64,000 nt of DNA, taken from NCBI RefSeq assembly GCF_004379255.2, contig NC_056036.1, forward strand, positions 2,790,001-2,854,000, given 5' to 3'. Origin of the DNA: Salvia splendens (taxonomy: Eukaryota; Streptophyta; Magnoliopsida; Lamiales; Lamiaceae). Of the stretch, positions 33,040 through 43,594 are shown in pieces. The notes under the pieces are model-generated. The model made no database searches. It worked only from the letters and a program-made list of their open reading frames with translations, and was not told the origin of the DNA. Numbering within the stretch: position 1 is the stretch's first letter; each line of letters begins with the position of its first letter. The position numbers were made by a program, and so were the translations under genes.

Positions 33040-34330
33040 GCGTCGTATGAAAATAATTCACTAATTGATATATTTATTTTATAATATTAAATCTCGAGCA
33101 TGTTAAAAAGTTTTTAATCAAACATTAATATTATAGGATTTCTTTTACATACAAAATAGTTGGTGAGGATAATTTACTATTTAATCTATATTAATCAATT
33201 AAATTAAACAAATTATTTAATCAAATAACAACGATAGAAGGATTTTTCTTATAAATAAAAAAAGTTAGTAGATCTCAAGTACATTAATACTCCAAATCTT
33301 TTAATCTAATCACAAATTGTTCTGTCTATTTTGCACCATTAGATCTCAATCAAGACTACTTTATTAGTATTTCACTTATAAACCAAATAGTTGGATGAGA
33401 ACAATTCACTAATTGATTGATTTACTTTGCAATATTAAATCTCAAGCACGTTAAAAAATTTAGTCAAACACTAATGTCATATTTTGCACCATTAGGATTT
33501 CTTTTACTAAAAAAAATCCGATGAAAATAATTCACTCATGTAAATTAAAAAAATATTTAATCAAATAATAATGTCATTAGGCTTTATCTAATAAATCAAA
33601 ACGTTGGATGAAAATTAATCACTAATTAAATTTTACAATATTAGATCTCTAGTATATTAAAAATTCATTTAATCAAAGCACTAATTGATCTATCGATTTG
33701 GCAACATTAGATCTCAATCAAGACTAGTCATTAGTATCTCTCTTACAAACCAAATAGTAGGATGAGAACAATTCACTAATTGATCTATTTATCTTGCAAT
33801 ATTAAATCTCAAGCACATTAAAAATTATTTAATCAAACACTAATATCATATGATTTCTTTTACTGACAAAATTGTCCGATGAGAATAATTTACTATTTAA
33901 TCTTATTTATTTGTTGTTGTATTAGAATTTAAGTAGATTAAAAAATATTTAATCAAATAACAATATCATTTGGATTTCTTTAATGTAATTTTAATATAAA
34001 TTCACAATTTATCAATATAAGGAAATTAGATCTAAAAGTTACTGAGATAAAATTTGAGTGTGTAATCAGTATCGATAATAAAATTTGATTAAAAATATAT
34101 TTAATCAAATCATTACTTGATTCATCTATTTTATAACATTACATCTCAGTCAATACTGGATGAGAATAATTCAATCTATTTGCTTTGCAGTATTATTAAA
34201 CACTGATGTCATAGGATTTCTTTCACTGTCAAAATAGCTCAACGAGAGTAATTACGTTTGATCTATTTATTTATTGTGATATTAGAATTTAAGTACATTA
34301 GAAAATTAAGTTTTGTTTTTAAGTGTGGGT
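33040..34330. repeat. Degenerate AT-rich long-period tandem repeat
   Basis: Phrases recur in the same order: gaacaattcactaattgat, gcaatattaaatctcaagca, ttaatcaaacactaat, gatttcttttac, agatctcaatcaagacta. They appear around 33050, 33400, 33760 and, weaker, 34130, so the period is roughly 360-430 bp with heavy decay. No coding potential. Confidence 0.6.
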
Positions 34331-35605
34331 GGGGGTGAATTAGAAAATTAAGTTATTCCAATAATAAATTAATTCGAGTTTCTAAAATAAGGATGAATGA
34401 AATTAAATTACTGGTTGAAATTTGCAGTGTTAGATCTCAATGTTAGATCTCAAAGTGCATCACTTATAAGAAGAGGAATTATAATCAAAACTAATTTACT
34501 TGTTGTAATTTTGTTATTTATCTTTTAATTTGATTTCTTGTATTTCAAATATGTTATTCCAATATATAATTGTTTTGTTAAGTTTTATAGCATGTATTAT
34601 ACTATAATTTAGCTAAATCCAACTAAATCTAATACAGAATTAATTAAATTGAGTCATTTAATTAAGTGATACAATTATTTAAATTAAATATTTGAATTTT
34701 CATCTATTATTCAACAATAATAATAAAATGCTTTTTACAAACTAAATGATAATATAGTAAATATAAATGGATGGTTGCCAGTGTCATTACTTACCTATTA
34801 ATTACCTCTATCGTAAATCTCAGGAAAAAAGAAATGGAAGAGAGGGAGAAGCTGAAAAAGCATTTGTGGTGGAATAGTTAAGAGGCGGTAATCCCACTAA
34901 AGGAAATTAAAGTAAATTTGATTATAATTGAACCGAATATTATAAGTAAACCGGTTTTTTTCATACTAAACCAATTTATGATTGTCAATTGTACTAATGT
35001 GGTCACATAGCTTTATTCATATTTTATTTGAGTTCCACGAACCAAGCATCACGGATCATTGGTAATTAAACTAATCAACAATGATTAAAATTTTAAAACA
35101 GAATGCATGTCCTTGGATCCTTTTATATTCCAGAAATCAATAATAAATGATCGGGGATCAATTACGACGAGGTCAATCAAGAGGACAGATTTATTAATTG
35201 ATGACTAGTATTTAAAATGAACTGGAAATATTGAGGTTAATTATCTGAAATATTTCAAAAAAATATAACACTTATATCGTTTCGTTTGAACAATTTTTAT
35301 TTATTTATTTTTTACCTTTTGCCTTAAGAGTTATTTTTGTCAATCTGTATATATTTATTATTTCTCTCTTCCTATCCCTCTATCTCTTATTTCTATTTTT
35401 TTCTTTCTCATTTATTAATTAATTTATTTTAAAATTGTGAGTTATACTTTTAAAAAATGGGATGCTAGCCAACAAATATCAATCGTTTTACAAGTTCAAA
35501 AATTACAAGATTATTGAAACCCTAGCTAAGCAATAAATAGCATAAATGACACTCAAACCCTAAAAAAAATATTCAATTATGTATGAATTGCACAAGTCAC
35601 AACAT
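34331..35605. other. Intergenic; downstream flank of the laccase pseudogene
   Basis: AT-rich. Bases 35020-35110 (tttgagttccacgaaccaag onward) match 43150-43260, the region downstream of laccase 3. So the two genes' 3' flanks are paralogous. Confidence 0.55.
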
Positions 35606-35991
35606 TCAAACCCTAAATAATAGTTGTAGAGGAGGCGTGTCACAACGCGGCATATCCGGCGGTGGCGGTAGCATCTTCTCGCTGGGGCGATCACCATCTT
35701 TGACGATGAACACCATCTTCATACCCCAAGTTTGACGACTCTCGAAATGGCAGTCCATGTACCAAACTCCTGCAAAATTTAACATTGGCAAGTTTAGTAC
35801 TCACTCCATTCCTAATTAAATGTCTTACTTTATGGTCACCTGGGTTTTAACAATTTTGAACTAAGGTAAAGCGGAAAAAGTTAGTGAAACATAAGTCTCA
35901 TTTTTATACACTCCGCTTGTTCCATAACTATAGACACTATTTATATATTTGACCATCTAGTTAAAATAGCCAACTTTTTTCAAAAGAGCTA

Positions 35992-36244
35992 CTCCCTCCG
36001 TCTCAGATAATTTGTCTCATTTTTTCATTTCGGTCTGTCCCACATAATTTGTCCCATTTCACTTTTTACCATTTTTGGTAGTGGACCACATATTCCACTA
36101 ACTCATTTCTACTCACATTTTATTATAAAACTAATATATAAAAGTAGGACTCACATTCCACTAACTTTTTCAACTCACTTTTCATTATATTTCTTAAAAC
36201 CTGTGTCCAGTCAAAGTGAGACGAATTATCTGGGACGGAGGGAG
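35992..36244. mobile_element. Stowaway MITE in the pseudogene's last intron
   Basis: 253 bp, TA-flanked, CTCCCTCCGTCTCAGATAAT to TCTGGGACGGAGGGAG. A second, more decayed copy seems to lie just before it (35800-35990). Confidence 0.85.
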
Positions 36245-36870
36245 TATTTGTCATCCCAAAAATGTTACTCCATTTTTTGGGATAGAGAAAGTATTAGTAC
36301 TATTTTTTAACGGAATATTAGTGAAAAAGTGAAATAATAAAATGTTGAGTTTACTTTGTACAGTAAAAAGTGAAATGAGACAAATAATATTGAACAATTT
36401 ACCTGGATTGCTAGCCTTAAATCATCCGTTTTTCGGAACTAACCGTGGTGTCCATAAACGGCAGATCAACGAGGTTCAAGTTAGGGCGATATACCCCATC
36501 GAAGTTCCCCAATCCAGAGCTGAGGACGTAGAAGCTGTAGCCATGTAAATGGATGGGATGATCGATTCCCTCCCCGAGAATAGTTCCTTGAAACACGATT
36601 TCAACGCTTGCATTATAATCCAACATATACACAACAGTCGCATAATGCGGATGCGACTCATTCCTCTCCAAACTAACATGTGTATAATTGAAGATTTTTT
36701 TCGGACGATCTGGGAAATCTGGTGTGAAAACCCCTCTAATCCCTTTGTAGTAAGCTTCTAAAATGCTTGTTGTTGAAATAGATCGACGTCACGTAGCGGC
36801 GACATTGGCGGGGTGTAGTTCTCGACGTACTCGAGGATTCCGGTTGTCGGGACATAGTCGGGCGCCCATA

Positions 36871-37287
36871 GGATTTATATACTAGTTTAAGTTTTTTCTT
36901 GACATCAACGTGGGATAGTTATACGTTAGTATTTTTTAGTTTTAATTGCCAACACCCTCCCTCAAACACTTCAAGGTGAAAGGGTTGGACTTTTTCTGAT
37001 CGGTTGGACGATTGGCCCAATTTTTTTTTCCGATCTATCGGACCATTGGCCCAAATTTTAAGCATAGATATATTGCTGGGTCAGTCATTTTTTTCGGTAT
37101 TAGGTCAGTGGAAATTGACCCATAATCGGTGACTCGCTCTGATACCATCTTAGAAATCCATGGGTTTTATTCTAAAACCAATTGATAAAGAAGGAGTGGC
37201 CTATAAAATTTATATACTAGTTTCAGTTTGTCCTTGAGACTAATACAAAATAGTTATATGTTACTTTTTTAATTGGCAACGCTATGA
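36871..37287 (-). mobile_element. TRIM-like miniature LTR retroelement
   Basis: Read on the minus strand: an LTR-like segment (about 37148-37287, beginning near TTGCCAATTAAAA), then a primer-binding site TGGTATCAGAGC (37136-37147) typical of initiator-Met tRNA priming. About 170 bp of non-coding DNA follow, then a purine tract GAGGGAGGGTG, and a second, shorter LTR copy (36871-36955, TTGGCAATTAAAAC to ACTAGTATATAAATCC). No coding capacity. The 3' LTR is truncated at the laccase junction. Confidence 0.7.
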
Positions 37288-37799
37288 ACAATGCATGGAT
37301 CGGTGTAAGCATAATAATACCCCACAAGCATAAAAAGAAAAACTTTGTAGCCGAAAGCATTTTTGTTTTCCTTTTTGGGGGTAATTATGCTGCCTCTCTA
37401 TTTTTTAAAACAAATGGCAGGCATTAAAAACAAATGGCAGGCATTATTGATATTGGAGAAAATGTGATTCATATTTATAGTTGAATATGGTGTACTCATT
37501 CGAATTGTTGGCATTAATTTGAGAACGTGGGTCCACTAATTACTTCAAACTTATAGAATCGCACTGCATTAACTTCTCCAAACACAAGACCTAAGAAGCA
37601 CATAATGAAAAACTTCATATGTGAGAACATTTTTTTGTCTACTTTGTAAAGTAATGTCCCCTTTTTATGCAGTTGAGATTGGTGCAAATTTGACCATTTC
37701 TAAGACTTTTTTATATAGTTGTTTATAGTGAATCAAGTGAGTCATATTATACACTTTGTTTGTTGTCATAACAATTTGCCAAACAATATTACGTGTCTG

Positions 37800-38129
37800 T
37801 TTGTCTTTTTTGGTATGTTTTCTCGAGATTGGAGTTCAGTGTTTAATTTTGTAATATTGGTCGTAGTGTTTAGATCTTGTCACTTATTCTCATTAACCAA
37901 ATATGCATCCTTTTTTTTATGTATAGTATGTCACTATTATAAAAGTCACAGAGTGTTACATGGTTTTGCGTGTATTTTAATAAGTGAGCTAATTAACTAA
38001 CTTAGGAAAATAAATATTGGTATCGGGAAAATCAAGCAAAGAAGTCGGTTTCCAACCAAAAATCTGTATTGCTAGAATTTATTACTACACCAGAAATATT
38101 GAAAAATTTATTGCAAAAACACAAAACGA
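37800..38129. other. Intergenic, no gene seen
   Basis: Continuation beyond the laccase-2-like promoter copy (which matches 30200-30440). AT-rich, nothing recognised. Confidence 0.4.
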
Positions 38130-38151
38130 GTTTCTTCATGGTCATGGACTG

Positions 38152-38337
38152 CTAAATTTGAGAAGTACAACAATTCTGACTGCTTGCAAGTATTTTCTCA
38201 TTTTCAGACAGTCCCCTTCCTCTGTTTCTGAAGTGCTTCATCTCCGTGAGTGAATGCATGCAATGTGCCTTCATTTGTTGAAGTCCACCAACCTCTAAGA
38301 TAGTGGAGTCACAATTAGGGCAATGATAGCGCCTCAA
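38152..38337 (-). pseudogene. DNA topoisomerase 3-beta C-terminal fragment (short copy)
   Basis: Minus strand HCPNCDSTILEV, then after a break EMKHFRNRGRG, matching the last zinc finger and the start of the RG-rich tail seen in the longer relic at 52047-52880. It is only about 60 codons and no other part is near. Confidence 0.65.
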
Positions 38338-39685
38338 AATTTATGTTATCGCATGGATGACAAATAACACGGGGAAGAAAATCAATACGAGAAACCTTGC
38401 TTTAACCTTGCTCAAAATTTAGGGCAATGATAGGGCCTAACTATGTCATGCAGTTTTATTCAAAGTAATCAAATACATCACAACTTTAATAAAGAAAAGA
38501 AACAACACTTGCACTATATATCCAATTTCGAGTTTGGTTTGAGCAAATATTATGACCCTTAATTCCACCATAACCAAACACTATCTATAGGATAGGAGCA
38601 ACTAGATTTCATATCCCAAAAATCCAACCATTACCAACTCACATGAATATGGCCAAAATTAGCCAGCTACCTGGCTTATCCAAATTCACCATTTTCTCAT
38701 TTATTTCCTACTCATTCATATTCGAATAAACTACAAGTAAACGCCGGAAATTGATGGCCTACTCCACCGCCGGAGCGATTGAAAGAGCAATGCTCCGCTT
38801 CCTCCTTCCATGCTACCGCTGCTACAATAAAAAAATACAAATCATATGCATAAACATAATTCTTTACAAATTTGGCAGACTTTGCTAGCTCACCAATTTT
38901 GACAGGATTCTGTACTAAAAGGCAAAAGCTTTACTTTTTTAATTCAATTTTGAAAATTGAAAATATAAATGATTTTAGGTTGTGTTTCTTATCCACTGTA
39001 CTACACCTATGATTGCAACATTTAATTATTTCTCTTTCCTTCCCGATAATTGTCCATTTTGGTTTAGACACGGACAGAATTATGGATCTCACTTTTATAT
39101 ACTACTTCATTCATCTCACAAGAATATTGTACCTAATTTTGAAATCACTTTTATCTTTTAATGTGGTGAAAGTTATTCTCCACTACCAATACTTTAATTA
39201 CTTTTTCAATCTACCTTTCTTTAACTCTATTAATTGTGCAAATAAACCCTTGTCAACCACAAGTATATACTCTTGTGAACTAGAAGGGGTATTTGTTTCA
39301 TAATAATATGAGTTACTGAAATGTGATGTTTACTTAACATTTATGGTAAAAAGTGAAACTGGACAATTAATAAGGGACGAATGAAAATTGAAAAAGTGGA
39401 CTATTTATATGAAACGGAGAGAGTACTACTAAACATTAGGAGTAAAATATATAATCCCTTCGTTCCATTACACGTGACACATTTCTCTTGGACACATGTT
39501 TTTAGGTATAGTGATGTTTAATGGTTAAATGAAGAGAATAAAATACGAGTGAGAATAAAATAGAGGCAAAAAGTAGGAGAGAAGATAAAGTAAAAGAGAG
39601 ATAAAATGTTATTTTTTTCTATAAAAGGAAATATGTGACCTAAAAAGGAATATGGTTTACTTGTAATGGGACAAAGAGAGAGTAA

Positions 39686-39976
39686 GAGCATCCACAATGG
39701 AGGATGTCCCGCCGGACGTCCGCCAGTAGGCGAGGGAGGGGCGGACACGGACGTCGGCTGCGGACACCGCACATCCGCGGCTTTCCGGGACGCCCGCCAT
39801 TGCGGTGCCACGACGGACATCCCGGCTGATGTCCCGATTTTTTATTTTTTTGTGGATGTCCGCCATTGTGCAGTGGAATGTACTTATGACGTGGCAGTGC
39901 AGTGGGAGGTCCTTATGACGTGACAGAAGGTGTTTTTGGGAAATCCGCCGTGACATCTGCACCATTGCGGATGCCC
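39686..39976. mobile_element. Tourist-like (PIF/Harbinger) MITE
   Basis: 291 bp with TAA on both sides (39683-39685, 39977-39979) and inverted ends GAGCATCCACAATGG and GGGCATCCGCAATGG. GC-rich interior. The paralogous site at about 55638-55645 reads gagagtaatactata without it. Confidence 0.92.
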
Positions 39977-40310
39977 TAATACTATATACATGGATAAACT
40001 ATTAGCAGTAATTCGTAACTGATATTAAGAAGTACTTACTGTACTAATATGGAGTATTTTTTAACATATAAATTTTTATTTAAATTTTTTGTCGTCTTCA
40101 TTAGTTAATATTTTTTAACTCTTGAGAAATTGTATTGTGTATAAAAATAGCACATTACAATTAAAACATAGTACTTTTCCGAGACGGGGACGAAGGGAAA
40201 TACTCATGAGAGAAGTATAAAATACTTCATGTTATATCAGGTGATTAACTATCCATTTTAGTTGTCTCGTCAGTCTTTTCAAAGAATTTTTTTTTGCATA
40301 AAATGATAAC

Positions 40311-40547
40311 CTCCCTCCCATTACCAGGGAGCAGTTTATTTTCGGACATTATTTTATGAAAATAATAGTAATAAATAATTAAAGTGGAGGGAAAGTAAAA
40401 TAAGAGAGAGAATTATGTAAATTAGAGTCTCTTCTATATTCTTCTCTTTTTTACTTTATTTTTTCTTAACTTAAACTATTTATTATTATCTTCGCAAAAT
40501 AACGGCAAAAAAAACTGCTCACTTGTAGTGGGCCGGATAGGAGGGAG
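40311..40547. mobile_element. Stowaway-like MITE
   Basis: 237 bp from CTCCCTCCCATTACCAGGGA to GCCGGATAGGAGGGAG, followed by TA. Confidence 0.7.
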
Positions 40548-41044
40548 TACTTCTATAACTAGTTATTTTAGTAGTACTTCTGTGACTAGTTTTCATATTT
40601 TTGAATTTTAGTAGTACTTCTGTGACTAGTTATTCATATTTTTGATACACATTTCTTTAGTATAAACGACAGTTTAGTTTTGTGCATAGTAAAAGATAAT
40701 TTTCTTCAAATTAAATGATACTCATGTCATACTACTACTTGAAATGTGAATGTGTATATCGTTAGAATATAAATATACTATTAGAAATGTGAATGTTATA
40801 TATTGATGCTTGTAATTGGAAATTAAATTTACAAGATGCAATTTTTTTTGTGTTTAATTAGTCTACAATATACTGATTAATCCCGAATAGATTTGAGTTT
40901 TTAAATTTTGTATTCACCCAAAAAATTAAAAGAAAATTAAATGAGGCATAACATTTATTACTAGTACTACTATGGAGTAGTACGTCCTTTTTTTTTATCA
41001 AGATGAGTACGTCACTGGAATATGACTAAGTAGAAAAAAACTTA
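40548..41044. other. Intergenic, AT-rich
   Basis: Contains a short tandem repeat of tagtagtacttctgtgacta (three imperfect copies, 40545-40640). No gene. Confidence 0.4.
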
Positions 41045-42073
41045 GAGCATCTCCAATGCACGGATGTCTCACTCGGAAATCCACTAGGAATTCCCAAAAA
41101 CACCTCATGTCACGTCACTAGGACTTCCCATCCCACTGCCACATCACTAGGACTTCCCCTGCACAATCCGCCCTTCCCACTAGGACTTCCCGCAATAAAA
41201 AAAAATCACAAATTCACAAATAAAGCAATTTAAGTTTACGGAAATAAAATTTCAACACGAATACGAACGGGAAAAATTAACAACTTCATTAAAAAAAACA
41301 TACATGATTCAAAAAAAAATTACATAGTAATAAAATAAAAAAAATTAATCACATCAACGTCAACCCCTCCGCGTCCAAACCTCTTCGATAATATCGTGCT
41401 GAAGTCGAACATGGGCATCTGTTTGCCGCATGTCGGCAAATGCACGCATCCGCTCGACCTCTCCATGAGGTACCCCCATATTCACATTCGCGGTGGTCAC
41501 GCCGTGACTTGGACCTGCACCCGTATTATCTTCATTGGTCCATTGAGTCAGTTCCGCAGCTTCATTTTCGACAATCATGTTGTGCATTATGATACATGCG
41601 TACATGACATCGCCGATGTTGGAAATATACCACTGCCGTGCAGGACCCTTCACTACCGCCCATCGACTCTGGAGCACACCAAATGCCCGCTCCACATCCT
41701 TGCGCGCTGCTTCCTGACGGCTCGCAAAGTATGTCTTCTTTTGTCCGAGTGGATGCTTGATTGTCTTCACAAAGACGGGCCAGTTTGGGTATATCCCATC
41801 CGCCAAATAGTATCCCATATTGTGCTGGTTGCCGTTGGCAACGAAACTGATGCAGTTCAACGAGCCGTATATATAGAGTTTAAAAAAAAATATTAATACC
41901 GGACGTCCGACCCGGGCGTCCGACCCACGCCACAATGGAGGACGTCCGCCCGCCTGTCGCCCGGACGTCTGAGGACATCCGACGTCCTTACGGGACGTCC
42001 GTATCCGAGTTGCTTCGTTACAATGGCGGACGTCCCGGTCGCCCGTCGCGGATGTCCGCCATTGGAGATGCTC
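41045..42073 (-). mobile_element. PIF/Harbinger element with partial transposase
   Basis: 1029 bp flanked by TTA (41042-41044, 42074-42076) with inverted ends GAGCATCTCCAATGCACGGA and GAGCATCTCCAATGGCGGAC. It keeps only the second half of the transposase. GC-rich right arm with gacgtccg repeats. Confidence 0.88.
41360..41890 (-). pseudogene. Harbinger transposase, C-terminal half
   Basis: Minus strand YYLADGIYPNWPVFVKTI (second catalytic Asp), KDVERAFGVLQSRWAVV (catalytic Glu), DVMYACIIMHNMIVENE, ending HDIIEEVWTRRG and a stop. The N-terminal half with the first Asp is deleted and the joined upstream frame (RPVLIFFFKLYIYGS) is unrelated. Compare the fuller copy at 59611-60929. Confidence 0.88.
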
Positions 42074-42083
42074 TTAGCTAGCA

Positions 42084-42284
42084 CTCCCTCCATTCCAAAG
42101 AAGATAACACACTTGGGAAATGGCATGAGATTTTAGGAGATATTGTTTTATGTGTTAAGTGGTGAGAGAAAATATAATTTTATAATTGATGTGAGAGGAA
42201 ACTTTTTTCGAAAGAGGAAATGTGACATCTTTTGTGGGACAAACTAAATAGGAAAGTGTGACATCTACTATGAGACGGAGGGAG
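42084..42284. mobile_element. Stowaway-like MITE
   Basis: About 200 bp from CTCCCTCCATTCCAAAGAAG to ATGAGACGGAGGGAG. The right side has TA; the left side has CA, so the duplication has decayed. It sits 7 bp from the Harbinger element. Confidence 0.7.
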
Positions 42285-42609
42285 TAGTACATTTTAAAGA
42301 TATAAAAATTGAAACGTAATTATTAATGTTTGAACTTTTAGAAATACCCAAAATTTAAGATGCAAAAAAAATGTCCTTAAATTGAGGATAAATTATTTTA
42401 ATCTTTTGTGTTTTTAGGATGCTCTATTTGTGTGCCCATATTTTAATTGAAACACCAACAATAAAGACATTTTATGAAGCATTGATGATATACTTAGAAC
42501 ACAAATTAGCCTTCTTAATAGCATTAAAAAATGACCTTATCTGTTTTTTTTGTTGTAGTGACTATTATTGTGACTGATATTTGAATTGATCGAAACATCT
42601 TATCAATTA

Positions 42610-42893
42610 CCCTCTCCGTCCCGGCTAAGATGACACATTTTTTAGTCGGCATAGAATTTTATGAGTTGTTGGTTAATATAGTTAATTGAAGAGAGAAAGA
42701 GTGTTTGTAATTATTAAATGAAGAGAAAGAAAAATAGTTGAATATTTAATTGGATATAAATATTTAATTGGAGTGAGAAAAAAATGGTTGGATGTGTTAA
42801 TTGGAAAGACAAAGTTATCAAAATAGAATTGTGTCATTTTGGTTGGGATATACTAGAAAGAAAAATGTGTCATCTTAGCTGGGATAGAGAGAG
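42610..42893. mobile_element. Stowaway-like MITE
   Basis: About 284 bp from CCTCTCCGTCCCGGCTAAGA to AGCTGGGATAGAGAGAG, followed by TA. Ends more diverged than in other copies. Confidence 0.6.
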
Positions 42894-42943
42894 TATTATT
42901 GCTCTATTATTGATGGACTTTTGATCTCTTGTGGTTGATTTGG

Positions 42944-43067
42944 GATAAGTAGGAGTTATTGTAGACCTTATATTGTCTATCTTATACTGCTGTGATTGAT
43001 ATTTTGATAAGTAGGAGTTATTGTAGACCTTGTATTGTCTATCTTATACTGCTGTGATTGATATTTT
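42944..43067 (+). repeat. 62-bp tandem duplication
   Basis: Two adjacent 62-bp copies starting gataagtaggagttattgta; they differ at one base (ccttatatt versus ccttgtatt). Recent duplication in intergenic DNA. Confidence 0.95.
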
Positions 43068-43594
43068 TTGTATGTTCTTATAAATTATAGTATACGTGTG
43101 GGTCCTATATTTTTACAACAGGCTCGGAGCTTCGGCTTATTATCATGATATTTTATTTGAGTTCCACGAACCAAGCATCATGTATTGTATATCTCGATCA
43201 TTGCTAATTAAACTACTGAGTAATGATTAAAAAAATAGTAAATAGACATGCACTGCAGCAATTTATATTCTAAATGTCGATCATAAATTATTGTTGATTG
43301 ATTAATGATGTCGGCAAGATCTAACAGGAAAAAAGTTTATCAACACATGTAAAATAGTACTTCGTCCATCTACGATTACAAGTTTTATTTCTTTTTGCTA
43401 CTCCATACGTCTTAAGAATTCTACTCCTATATAAAAAGTCATAGCTTAAAAAATTGTGAAATACTACTAAAAATAAAATGAGATTTTTATTGACACACAA
43501 TAAATAGCAAATCCATATTTTAAAATATGAGATTAATGCATGCTTGCTACTTAGAATTTAGATATTCTTAAAACATTCAAATCCTCAATAATAA
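43068..43594. other. 3' flank of laccase 3
   Basis: Likely 3' UTR and intergenic DNA. Bases 43146-43260 match 35020-35110, next to the laccase pseudogene. Confidence 0.5.

Larger units (their letters stand above)
35606..37617 (-). pseudogene. Chimeric laccase pseudogene
   Basis: Exon 6 (35606 to about 35770) encodes VWYMDCHFESRQTWGM: the first His of the HCH copper motif is Asp, and a later His ligand is Arg. Exon 5 is in pieces at 36405-36870: YYKGIRGVFTPDFPDRP, frameshift, [38 protein letters not shown], and upstream of a deletion of about 100 codons, DYVPTTGILEYVENYTPP. A TRIM retroelement (36871-37287) follows. Exons 2-4 are absent. At 37543-37617 lies an exon 1 ([18 protein letters not shown]) almost identical to that of laccase 2, with its promoter. 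Exons 5-6 resemble laccase 3 instead. Clearly non-functional. Confidence 0.88.
38130..40044. repeat. Duplicated block, copy 1 (paralogue at 51945-55707)
   Basis: From ttcatggtcatggactgcta onward this matches the region at 51945-55707 with large indels. The best continuous match is 38435-40044 against 53294-55707 (gcctaactatgtcatgcag... to ...agtacttactgtac). It lacks the LINE and most of the topoisomerase relic of copy 2 and carries its own Tourist MITE (39686-39976). A shared exon-like segment (38750-38830, ggaaattgatggcctactcc) occurs in both. Confidence 0.85.

Noticed and set aside
39518..39965. Minus- and plus-strand frames of 85-102 residues
   Set aside because: They lie in the GC-rich Tourist MITE and disappear in the paralogous block.
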